A stretch of DNA of 64,000 nt from VXRD01 sp965232265 (lineage in GTDB: Bacteria > Latescibacterota > UBA2968): contig CBDDPH010000002.1 of NCBI GenBank assembly GCA_965232265.1, forward strand, positions 372,001-436,000. The letters run 5' to 3'. Positions 17,431-25,153 of the stretch are shown here, in pieces (position 1 is the first letter of the stretch; each line of letters opens with the position of its first letter). The notes below the pieces were generated by a model that had not been told where the DNA came from, made no database searches, and was given only the letters and a program-made list of their open reading frames with translations. Position numbers and translations under genes: made by a program.

Positions 17431-17460
17431 AAAGTACTGACACCTTTGAACACTTGTCAA
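17431..17460 (-). promoter_or_regulatory. Candidate promoter for PhyH gene
   Basis: Minus strand: perfect TTGACA (17460-17455), 18-nt spacer, TACTTT (17436-17431), 46 nt before the PhyH start. Pattern only. Confidence 0.45.
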
Positions 17461-17480
17461 GACAGAACGGGCTATTTTTA

Positions 17481-17509
17481 TTGACGTATTGAGAAATTGG
17501 TAGTTATTT
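17481..17509 (+). promoter_or_regulatory. Candidate promoter for rightward catabolic cluster
   Basis: TTGACG, 17-nt spacer, TTATTT, ending 41 nt before the ATG of the Gfo/Idh/MocA gene. It is back to back with the leftward PhyH promoter; their -35 boxes are about 20 nt apart, so one regulator could control both. Confidence 0.4.
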
Positions 17510-17550
17510 CTTAACCTCAAAATCATATTCACGGATGAAAGGAGCGTATT

Positions 17551-18552
17551 ATGTCAAACAAAATTCGGGTAGCGGTCATTGGCACAGGACAGCGCGGACC
17601 GTCGCATGCGCGTGAGCTATTGGGATGCGATGAAGCCGAACTCGCACTCGTGTGCGACCTCGATGAAGAACGCGCCAAAAACGCGGCTGAAAATTTCAAC
17701 GTAAAATACGAACTCGACCATCGGGAAGTCATCGCGCGGGACGACATTGACGCCCTGGCAATTGCGACGCACACGCGACACCACGCAGGCGTCATGCGCG
17801 ATGCCGCCGCGGCAGGCAAACCATTTCTGGTCGAAAAACCATACTGCGACAGCGTTGAATCGGGCGTAGAAATCTGTGAAATAGCAGAAAAAAACAACGT
17901 CGTAGCAATGGTGGGCTATCAATCTCGCTTTACGGCTTTTGCCCAGGAAATGAAAGCACTCGCCTCACAGATCGACCTGATCCAAACCAACGTAACACTT
18001 CAACGCGGATTTTTTAACCCGCAGTATTTCTTCCCCGAACACTACAGCGGCATCCTCGACGCGCTCTCACACACCATGGACCTCGCTTTGTGGTGGACCG
18101 GCTCTTTGCCCGTAGAAGTCATGGGACACGAGCAATGCGGCCTGTTCAAACCCGACAAAGACGCCGTAGAATTTGTCAACATCACAACCCGGTGCGAAAA
18201 CGGGCAAATCGTGTGTATGACGGGCAGCATGGCGGGCATCCAGATGCAGAACATCTATCAGATGGCGGGCTTGCGGGGAAATATTTCGTCGGTAGAACGC
18301 AATCGAATCCGATACGTCACACATCTCGGATTTAACGAAGACAAAACACCGATAGATCTAAAAGCGGGAGAATGGACGGGATCGGGACAGCCGCCGACCG
18401 ACATGTGGACGCACTTCGCGCAATGCGTGAAAGAAGGGCGAACAGATGTATCGCCCGGAGCGAGCCTGCGAGATGGACTCGCACAAGTAGCGGTAAGTGA
18501 AGGCGCGTACTTCTCTTCCCGCGAAGGAAAAGCCATCACAGTCTCGCTTTAG
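17551..18552 (+). CDS. Gfo/Idh/MocA family NAD(P)-dependent oxidoreductase
   Basis: 333 aa. N-terminal Rossmann fold (VAVIGTGQRGPSHARELL, residues 5-22) and the family signature FLVEKPYCDS (about 92-101), containing the EKP catalytic Lys. The C-terminal alpha/beta domain has the usual HTMDLALWW helix with the proton-relay His/Asp. These enzymes oxidise or reduce sugars and inositols. First gene of a rightward run with a TIM-barrel isomerase, cupin, sulfatase and mmsA, a set like inositol or sugar-acid catabolism. Shine-Dalgarno AAAGGAG is well placed. Confidence 0.92.
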   Translation: MSNKIRVAVIGTGQRGPSHARELLGCDEAELALVCDLDEERAKNAAENFNVKYELDHREVIARDDIDALAIATHTRHHAGVMRDAAAAGKPFLVEKPYCDSVESGVEICEIAEKNNVVAMVGYQSRFTAFAQEMKALASQIDLIQTNVTLQRGFFNPQYFFPEHYSGILDALSHTMDLALWWTGSLPVEVMGHEQCGLFKPDKDAVEFVNITTRCENGQIVCMTGSMAGIQMQNIYQMAGLRGNISSVERNRIRYVTHLGFNEDKTPIDLKAGEWTGSGQPPTDMWTHFAQCVKEGRTDVSPGASLRDGLAQVAVSEGAYFSSREGKAITVSL

Positions 18553-18567
18553 CCAGAGGAAAACAAA

Positions 18568-19351
18568 ATGAAACTCGGATGTCAGGCGAGATCTTATGGC
18601 AAAGGAATATACCCCAGCGAAGCGGACTTCCTCTCAGTTGTTCGCCAGATCGGAAACCTGTGTTTCAAGGGACTGGAAGCAAATTGGAAAAATCTGGAGC
18701 GACTATTTTCAAGACCCCGAAGCATTCAAACGCATCCTATCCGAAACCAATCTCGAACTGATTGGCGCGCATTACGGTGCTGCACACTGGGATGAATCCT
18801 CGCGCAAACAAATCAGAACCGAAGGAAGTCAGATCGCCGACTTTGTATCCGCTGTTGGCGGACAGTACATAGTCTGCAGCGGACGGCGTCCAACACAGGG
18901 AACTGTATCAGACGAACTGTGGGAAAAAACCGCAGAAGGCCTGAATCTGTTAGGCGAACACTGCGCGCCCAAAGGCGTCCAACTCGCCTATCACAACCAC
19001 TGGTGGGAATCTGAACAAGAGGGACTGGTCAAACTCGCATCATATACCGATCCGGTATATGTGGGATTCGCCTTTGACACCGGGCACCACATACGGGCGG
19101 GCAAAGACGCAATCGCATTGGTCAGAGAACTCTCAGACAGGCTACACATCATCCACCTCGCAGACCATTCAGAAGACGCCAAAGGCAATGCCCTTCGACC
19201 ACAATTGGGCACAGGCGTATTAGACCTATCAACCTTGCGAAACGCACTACAAGGATTCACGGGCTGGCTTGTTTTAGAAGAAGAAAACAACGCCCCATCC
19301 CCAGAGGTACAGGTGGCCGAATGCATCGAAGTAATGAGGACAATGACTTAA
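18568..19351 (+). pseudogene. Sugar phosphate isomerase/epimerase (xylose-isomerase-like), frameshifted
   Basis: The gene starts at ATG 18568 (Shine-Dalgarno GAGG at 8 nt) with MKLGCQARSYGKGIYPSEAD, a normal family N-terminus. Homology then moves to another frame: from about 18690 the good protein continues DYFQDPEAFKRILSETNLEL to the stop at 19351 (metal-site parts VQLAYHNHWWE, VGFAFDTGHH, LHIIHLADHSED). The total of 784 nt is one base more than a multiple of three. An extra A in the A5 run at 18688-18692 would explain it; removing one gives GLEANWKIWSDYFQDP. It may be a sequencing error, a true mutation, or programmed. A product starting only at 18596 would have a nonsense N-terminus. Confidence 0.8.
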
Positions 19352-19381
19352 AATCCTCTGAATCCACGCGAAAGGAAAATT

Positions 19382-19906
19382 ATGGAATTCGTCCAAAAAG
19401 ATGTGCAAATAATATCGCACTATTTTCAAGACGACGGAGTGGTTCCAAATAGCGCATTCCCACTCATCGTCTATCAAGCTGCCCTATCACTACCCGAAGA
19501 CGACCCTGCGCGGGCTTATGAGCAGGTATTTGCCGCCAATCGCTGGGCGCGTTCGTGGCGCAACGGCATTTATTCCTTTCACCACTACCACGCCACAGCG
19601 CACGAAGTACTGGGCATAGCGCGGGGAAGTGCCAAAGTGTGCATGGGCGGTGAACAGGGCGTGCGCTTGACAATCGCACCGGGCGATGTCATGGTCATTC
19701 CCGCGGGCGTAGGACACAAAAATCTGGGCGCGAGTTCAGACTTACTGGTCGTAGGCGCGTATCCCGATGGACAGCAGCCGGACCTGTGTCGAGAAAGTGC
19801 CCGTGAACACAAACAGGCGCTGGAAAACATCCCCAAAGTACCGATGCCCGCTTCCGATCCGGTCTTTGGAACAAATGGTGCTGTAATGAATTTATGGAAA
19901 AAATGA
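19382..19906 (+). CDS. Cupin-domain protein (YjlB-like)
   Basis: 174 aa, single cupin barrel. Motif 1 is FHHYHATAHEVLGIARGSA (about residues 62-80), with the His/His/Glu metal set. Motif 2 is PGDVMVIPAGVGHKNLGAS. The layout matches the YjlB-like cupins of unknown function found beside sugar catabolic genes. Metal binding is likely; the reaction is unknown. Eight nt before the sulfatase gene and 30 nt after the epimerase. Shine-Dalgarno AAAGGAAAATT. Confidence 0.85.
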   Translation: MEFVQKDVQIISHYFQDDGVVPNSAFPLIVYQAALSLPEDDPARAYEQVFAANRWARSWRNGIYSFHHYHATAHEVLGIARGSAKVCMGGEQGVRLTIAPGDVMVIPAGVGHKNLGASSDLLVVGAYPDGQQPDLCRESAREHKQALENIPKVPMPASDPVFGTNGAVMNLWKK

Positions 19907-19913
19907 GGTTTTT

Positions 19914-21365
19914 ATGCAACCGACAAACATGCTCTACATCATATCCGATCAACACAATCGCAACCTGCTCGGGTGTTATGGTCACCCGATGGTACAAACC
20001 CCCAACCTGGATCGGCTATCCGAACAGGGCACGCGGTTTACCAATGCCTACACCAACTGTCCAATTTGCGTACCGGCGCGTGCATCTCTGGCCACGGGCC
20101 GCTACGTACATCAAATTGGCAACTGGGATAATGGACATCCATACACCGGAAACGCGCCAAGCTGGCACCACCGCTTGCGCGAGCAGGGTCTTAACGCCAC
20201 ATCAATAGGCAAATTGCACTTTAAGGGCCAGGGCACAGATCACGGATTCACCGAAGAAATCGAACCCTTAAACGTCGTCGATGGCATAGGCGACGTACTC
20301 GGCTGCATCCGAGAACAACCGCCCTTTCGCAACAAGCGACCGGGTATCCGGGAAGCGGGACCGGGCGACTCCACGTATTTGCAATACGACCAGCGCAACG
20401 CGGACAATGCGATAAAATGGTTACAAGAACATCGAGATGACGAAAAACCCTGGTGCCTGTTCCTGTCTTATGTGTGCCCACATCCCCCGTATATTTCGCC
20501 GCCAGACTTATATGACATCTACGACCCGGACGAATTGCCCATGCCGCCGCAATGGCGAACCCAGGACTGGCCCGACCATCCCGCAATGGACTACTTCAGG
20601 CGATTCTTCACATTTGATCCCCAATTCCCCGAAGCCATCATACGACAACTAAACGCGGCGTACTACGGCGTATGCACATATCTGGACAGCCAAATTGGTC
20701 GGGTGCTAAACACCCTGGACGAACTGGAACTAACCGACACAACCCGCATCATCTACACAACAGACCACGGTGAACACCTGGGCGGACGCGGCATATACGG
20801 CAAATTTACCATGTATGAAGAATCGGCCGCCGTACCCTTTCTGATGGCAGGTCCCGATGTCCCCACAGGCAAAGTCGTGGAAACACCTGTATCGCTCGTC
20901 GATAGCTACCCGACAATTTTGGAAGCCGTGGGCGCGCAACAAACCGAAGCAGACGCAGACTTGCCCGGCGAATCGCTGTGGACCATTGCACAGGAAGAAA
21001 ACCGCGACCGCACGGTATTTAGCGAATACCACGCGATAGGCGCACAAAATGGCGCGTATATGTTGCGCAACCGGCAATACAAATACATATATCACGTCAA
21101 TAATCCGCCGCAACTATTCGATACAACAGACGACCCCGAAGAGTGCCGCGACCTCGCGCAGTCGCCCGAACATCGGGAAATCATGGAAAATTTCGAACGC
21201 GAATTGCACGACCTCATCGATCCCGAAACTGTGGATGCTCAAGCCAAAACCTCGCAACGAGAAATGATTGAATCTCTGGGCGGCAAAGAAGCCATCATCC
21301 ATCGGGGCGCATTTGACAACTCGCCCGTACCCGGTGAAGCACCAAAATTTCGACAACACGGATGA
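19914..21365 (+). CDS. Formylglycine-dependent sulfatase
   Basis: 483 aa, arylsulfatase-type fold. The modification motif is C52-V-P-A-R followed by ASLATGRY, so Cys52 should be converted to formylglycine. Metal ligands: SDQHNRN near the N-terminus and TTDHGEHLGGRG about residue 284. A lysine/histidine pocket (IGKLHFKGQ) is also present. There is no signal peptide, so the enzyme is probably cytoplasmic and acts on imported sulfated sugars or polyols. No formylglycine-generating enzyme gene lies in the window. Its neighbours (cupin, epimerase, dehydrogenase, mmsA) suggest one degradation route. Confidence 0.93.
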   Translation: MQPTNMLYIISDQHNRNLLGCYGHPMVQTPNLDRLSEQGTRFTNAYTNCPICVPARASLATGRYVHQIGNWDNGHPYTGNAPSWHHRLREQGLNATSIGKLHFKGQGTDHGFTEEIEPLNVVDGIGDVLGCIREQPPFRNKRPGIREAGPGDSTYLQYDQRNADNAIKWLQEHRDDEKPWCLFLSYVCPHPPYISPPDLYDIYDPDELPMPPQWRTQDWPDHPAMDYFRRFFTFDPQFPEAIIRQLNAAYYGVCTYLDSQIGRVLNTLDELELTDTTRIIYTTDHGEHLGGRGIYGKFTMYEESAAVPFLMAGPDVPTGKVVETPVSLVDSYPTILEAVGAQQTEADADLPGESLWTIAQEENRDRTVFSEYHAIGAQNGAYMLRNRQYKYIYHVNNPPQLFDTTDDPEECRDLAQSPEHREIMENFERELHDLIDPETVDAQAKTSQREMIESLGGKEAIIHRGAFDNSPVPGEAPKFRQHG

Positions 21366-21475
21366 GAATTAGGAATTGGGAGTAAGGCGCACGCTTGGGG
21401 GTTGGTTAGGCTGATCGCTTAGGGACTGGAGCTGGGTGGTCGTCTCACTTCTCACCTTATAGACCGGAGATCATC

Positions 21476-22951
21476 ATGGCCGAAACAGTCAAATTATTCC
21501 TCAATGGCGAATGGGTGGCATCCGAAGCAACGGAAACAGTACCGGTTTACAACCCATCGGACGGAACGGAAATAGCCGCAACACCCTTGTGTGGCGCATC
21601 AGAAATAGATCGCGTAGTGCAATCAGCCGCAGACGCATTTCCCGAATGGGCGAACACACCCGCCGTTGATCGCGCCCGCGTGATGTTCCGGCTCGTCGCG
21701 CTCATGGAAACCCACTTTGAAGAACTGGCCCAACTCGTAACCCGCGAAAACGGCAAAACCATAGAAGATGCGCGAGGCGAAATTCGGCGCGGGATCGAAG
21801 TCGCAGAATTTGCCTGCGGTGCGCCCGCGCTCTTGATGGGCGACTCGCTGGAAAATATCGCACAGGGGATTGATTGCGACACCATCCGACAACCCATAGG
21901 CGTATCCGTGGGCATCACGCCATTCAACTTTCCATCTATGGTACCCATGTGGACATTGCCCATTGCCCTCGTATGTGGCAACACCTACGTATTAAAGCCA
22001 TCGGAGCGCGTGCCCTTAAGTGCGATTAAAATTGGCGAATTATTGGCCGAAGCCGGATTGCCGCCCGGCGCATTCAACATCGCACACGGCGGAAAAGACG
22101 CGGTAAATGCCCTGCTCGCCCATCCCGAAGTCAAAACCGTTTCATTCGTCGGTTCAACACCCGTGGCGCGCTATGTCTATGAAACAGCCACCCGCAATGG
22201 CAAACGCGTACAATCAGCCGGTGGCGCGAAAAATTACTTGATCGTATTGCCCGACGCCGACCTAGATTCAACCGTAGCTGCCGTCATGGGATCTGCTTAT
22301 GGCTGCGCCGGAGAACGGTGCATGGCCGGCAGTGTACTCGTCTGTGCCGAAGGTGCAGGCGACCGTTTCTTGGAACCGCTCAGTGAAACCGCACGCGAAT
22401 TTCGGGTGGGACCAACCGACCGCGATCCCAATGCGGATATGGGACCCGTCGTGACCAAAACGCACCTGCACCGCATCCATCAACATATCGAAAACGGGCT
22501 GCGAGAAGGCGCAGAACTAATCGTGGATGGCCGCGATGTACACGTCGAAGAAACGCCGCACGGCTTCTATCTGGGCGCGACAATCTTCGACCGGGTAAAA
22601 CCCCAGATGTCCATTGCGCGGGAAGAAATCTTCGGACCCGTATTATCGACCATGCACACAGATGACCTGAGCGGAGCCATTGCCCGGTGCAATGCCAGCG
22701 GATACGGCAACGCAGCCGTACTATTCACATCCAGTGGCGGAGCCGCGCGCAAATTTCGCCACGAAGTAAACGCCGGCATGGTCGGCATCAACATCGGCGT
22801 CCCCGCGCCCATGGCATTCTTCCCATTTTCCGGGTGGAACAATTCCTTCTTCGGCGATTTACATGTACAGGGCACCGAAGGCATATCGTTCTTCACCCGA
22901 CAAAAAGTAACAATCAGCCGGTGGATTGACACAAAGCGGCAATTCTTTTAG
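21476..22951 (+). CDS. mmsA: CoA-acylating methylmalonate-semialdehyde dehydrogenase
   Basis: 491 aa. The nucleophile is in CAGERCMAGSV (C282), the MMSDH-specific signature, and TPFNFPSMVPMW carries the conserved Asn. The enzyme oxidises methylmalonate- or malonate-semialdehyde to propionyl- or acetyl-CoA with NAD+ and CoA, the last step of valine and of myo-inositol breakdown (MmsA/IolA). Its position at the end of the 17.5-23 kb cluster fits the inositol-type role; this is inferred. The 110-nt gap upstream holds degenerate short repeats, and GGAGATCATC serves as ribosome-binding site. Confidence 0.93.
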   Translation: MAETVKLFLNGEWVASEATETVPVYNPSDGTEIAATPLCGASEIDRVVQSAADAFPEWANTPAVDRARVMFRLVALMETHFEELAQLVTRENGKTIEDARGEIRRGIEVAEFACGAPALLMGDSLENIAQGIDCDTIRQPIGVSVGITPFNFPSMVPMWTLPIALVCGNTYVLKPSERVPLSAIKIGELLAEAGLPPGAFNIAHGGKDAVNALLAHPEVKTVSFVGSTPVARYVYETATRNGKRVQSAGGAKNYLIVLPDADLDSTVAAVMGSAYGCAGERCMAGSVLVCAEGAGDRFLEPLSETAREFRVGPTDRDPNADMGPVVTKTHLHRIHQHIENGLREGAELIVDGRDVHVEETPHGFYLGATIFDRVKPQMSIAREEIFGPVLSTMHTDDLSGAIARCNASGYGNAAVLFTSSGGAARKFRHEVNAGMVGINIGVPAPMAFFPFSGWNNSFFGDLHVQGTEGISFFTRQKVTISRWIDTKRQFF

Positions 22952-22979
22952 CATAGAGAGGCTCTTGTATCTTAAAAAC

Positions 22980-23035
22980 GGGCGACCACGGGCGGTGTAC
23001 AACTGGTCACAGACCAGTTCACGGATCGCCCCTAC
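22980..23035. repeat. Nested palindromic repeat, GGGGCGA outer arms and ACTGG inner arms
   Basis: The inner perfect inverted repeat AACTGGTC / GACCAGTT has a 3-nt loop (23001-23019). Outer arms GGGCGA and TCGCCCCTAC pair as in the GTAGGGGCGA family seen at 39479 and 57271. The inner module recurs at 53823-53856. Confidence 0.7.
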
Positions 23036-23044
23036 GGTATATCC

Positions 23045-23072
23045 CTTCGTGTTTCTTCGTGTACCTTCGTGG
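23045..23072. repeat. Short-word tandem repeat (CTTCGTG unit)
   Basis: CTTCGTG recurs three times with 10-nt periodicity (CTTCGTGTTTCTTCGTGTAC then CTTCGTGG), just before the nucleotidyltransferase gene. Confidence 0.5.
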
Positions 23073-23118
23073 ATTTCATATCTCACGCTTTCCCGCGGAG
23101 ATGTGGTTGGGTGGCCTT

Positions 23119-23640
23119 ATGCACGCACTCGATTTTTGGAAAACAGTGACAATGGATCACAGCCGTTTTTTAGAGAAACTGATCGCTTTATTGGCAGAGC
23201 ACGACATTGCGTATTGCGTAATTGGTGGTCAAGCTGTCAATGCTTATGCAGAGCCAGTGGTCAGCCTGGATCTCGATCTGGTTGTCGCTATTGCACACTT
23301 TGACCAGGTCGTAGCCCTGTTGGAAGCGAACTTTGAGGTAAAGCAATTTCCACATAGCCTCAACGTATATCAAAAAGGGTCGGACTTGCGCGTGCAGATA
23401 CAAACAGATGCGCGATATTTTGATTTTCCAAATCGCGCTGCACCACGCGAAATACTCGGCCTTGAACTGCCTGTTGCACGCCTTGAAGATACATTACAGG
23501 GCAAAATATGGGCTGCGATGGATACGGACCGACGCAGCAGCAAACGGCAAAAAGATCTGGCCGACATTGCTCGCCTCATTGAAACTTATCCTTTTCTACA
23601 ATCGAGCGTTCCATCAGAAATCCTTTCAAAACTGGTGTAG
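23119..23640 (+). CDS. Nucleotidyltransferase-fold protein (AbiEii/MNT-like)
   Basis: 173 aa from the ATG at 23119 (MHALDFWKTVTMDHSRFLEK). A start at 23152 is possible, and the frame continues further upstream into repeat sequence. The core is a minimal nucleotidyltransferase: IAYCVIGGQAVNAYAEPVVS then LDLDLVVAI with the DxD metal pair, followed by PVARLEDTLQGKIWAAMDTD and KRQKDLADIARLIE, the usual end of these proteins. Such proteins can act as AbiEii-type toxins or antitoxins. No partner antitoxin gene is adjacent. No good Shine-Dalgarno is visible. Confidence 0.75.
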   Translation: MHALDFWKTVTMDHSRFLEKLIALLAEHDIAYCVIGGQAVNAYAEPVVSLDLDLVVAIAHFDQVVALLEANFEVKQFPHSLNVYQKGSDLRVQIQTDARYFDFPNRAAPREILGLELPVARLEDTLQGKIWAAMDTDRRSSKRQKDLADIARLIETYPFLQSSVPSEILSKLV

Positions 23641-23664
23641 CGACCAGGCCAATCAGGAGGAAAC

Positions 23665-25008
23665 ATGGCAGACGATATCAAAGCTGCGGCGAAAACTGCG
23701 CGGCAAGCTGCACTTGCATTGAGTCAGGCAACGGAAAAACAGCGCAATGCCGCGCTCGAAACCATAGCACAGGCATTGCATACTAATCGCGATCGCGTTT
23801 TGGAAGCCAACAAACGCGATCAGGCAGCAGCGGAAAAAATGCTGGCACAGGGGGAAATCACCCTCCCGCTGATCAAACGCCTAAAAGTAGATGATGAAAA
23901 GCTGGACAGTGAAATAATCGTTGGCGTCCGCAGTGTCGCAGCCCAGGAAGACCCCATTGGCAAAACACAGGCCGCGACCGAATTGGACGAAGGCCTCAAC
24001 CTCTATCGCGTAACCGTCCCAATCGGCGTCATCGGCGTGGTCTTTGAATCGCGCCCCGACGCACTGGTGCAAATCGCGACCCTGTGTCTAAAATCGGGCA
24101 ATGCCGTCATGCTCAAAGGCGGCAGCGAAGCATTTCACACCAATCGCGCACTGGCTCAGGTTATGATCGCTGCAACGGCTGGCCTGGACGGCATCCCCGA
24201 AGGGTGGATGCACCTTCTGGAAGCACGAGAAGAAGTCGCGGGCATTCTCGAATTACACGACCTCATCGACCTGATCATCCCGCGCGGCGGTAATGAACTC
24301 GTGCAACACATCATGAACAACACCAAAATCCCCGTCATGGGACATGCCGACGGCATCTGCCATGTGTACGTGGATAAAGACGCCGATCTCGAAAAAGCCG
24401 TGCGCATCGCCATCGACTCCAAAACGCAGTACGTGGCCGTCTGCAACGCCGCCGAAACCCTGCTGGTACACGCCGAAATTGCCAGAAACTTCTTCGCCAC
24501 GGCAATACAACAACTCACCGACGAGGGCGTTCTAATCCGCGGCGACGCCCGCACCATGGCCCTCGCCGCCAGCGCAGATGCCCTGACCCCGGCCAGTGAC
24601 AGCGACTGGTCAACCGAATACCTCGACTATGTCCTATCCGTCAAAGTCGTGGATTCGGTCGAAGAAGCAATCGCCCACATCAACGAATACAGCAGCCACC
24701 ACACCGACTCGATCATAACCGAAAACCAACAAGCCGCGAAGAGATTTTTGCAAGCCGTAGATTCGGCATCCGTCATACACAATGCTTCCACGCGATTTGC
24801 CGATGGATTTCGCTATGGCCTCGGTGCCGAAGTGGGCATCAGCACCAACCGCCTGCACAGCCGTGGACCCGTAGGCCTGGAAGGTCTCGTCATCTACAAA
24901 TACGTGGTGACAGGTAACGGACATATTGCGGGCGATTACATCGGCGAAAATGCCAGAACTTTTACACATCGCAAACTTGATCGCGGATTAGACGGATGGC
25001 GCAGATGA
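23665..25008 (+). CDS. proA: Glutamate-5-semialdehyde dehydrogenase (gamma-glutamyl phosphate reductase)
   Basis: 447 aa; typical ProA is about 415-420. The catalytic Cys is C260 in TQYVAVCNAAET; FESRPDALVQIATLCLKSGN and GGSEAFHTNRAL are standard ProA segments. The enzyme makes glutamate semialdehyde from gamma-glutamyl phosphate with NADPH, the second step of proline synthesis. No proB is adjacent. The last eight or so residues (DRGLDGWRR) lie inside an intergenic repeat that starts at about 24979, so the natural stop seems to have been replaced. AGGAGG is a strong ribosome-binding site. Confidence 0.94.
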   Translation: MADDIKAAAKTARQAALALSQATEKQRNAALETIAQALHTNRDRVLEANKRDQAAAEKMLAQGEITLPLIKRLKVDDEKLDSEIIVGVRSVAAQEDPIGKTQAATELDEGLNLYRVTVPIGVIGVVFESRPDALVQIATLCLKSGNAVMLKGGSEAFHTNRALAQVMIAATAGLDGIPEGWMHLLEAREEVAGILELHDLIDLIIPRGGNELVQHIMNNTKIPVMGHADGICHVYVDKDADLEKAVRIAIDSKTQYVAVCNAAETLLVHAEIARNFFATAIQQLTDEGVLIRGDARTMALAASADALTPASDSDWSTEYLDYVLSVKVVDSVEEAIAHINEYSSHHTDSIITENQQAAKRFLQAVDSASVIHNASTRFADGFRYGLGAEVGISTNRLHSRGPVGLEGLVIYKYVVTGNGHIAGDYIGENARTFTHRKLDRGLDGWRR

Positions 25009-25140
25009 ACGCGGAAAAAGCAACCATTGATGAACACCGATGGACACAGAGTAAAGGCTAACAGGCAGCCACCAGCTTGTACCCAGGTCCGGTGTGGCGG
25101 TGTGGGTAACTGACCACTGACTACTGGCTACCGACTACTT
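24979..25140. repeat. Degenerate short-word repeats between proA and M16 peptidase
   Basis: Two kinds of word repeats: GCAGATGAACGCGG with GATGAACACCGATGG (24979-25050, related to the array at 44086) and CTGACCACTGACTACTGGCT (25107-25140). The first kind overlaps the proA stop. Confidence 0.5.
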
Positions 25141-25153
25141 CTATGGAGATATC

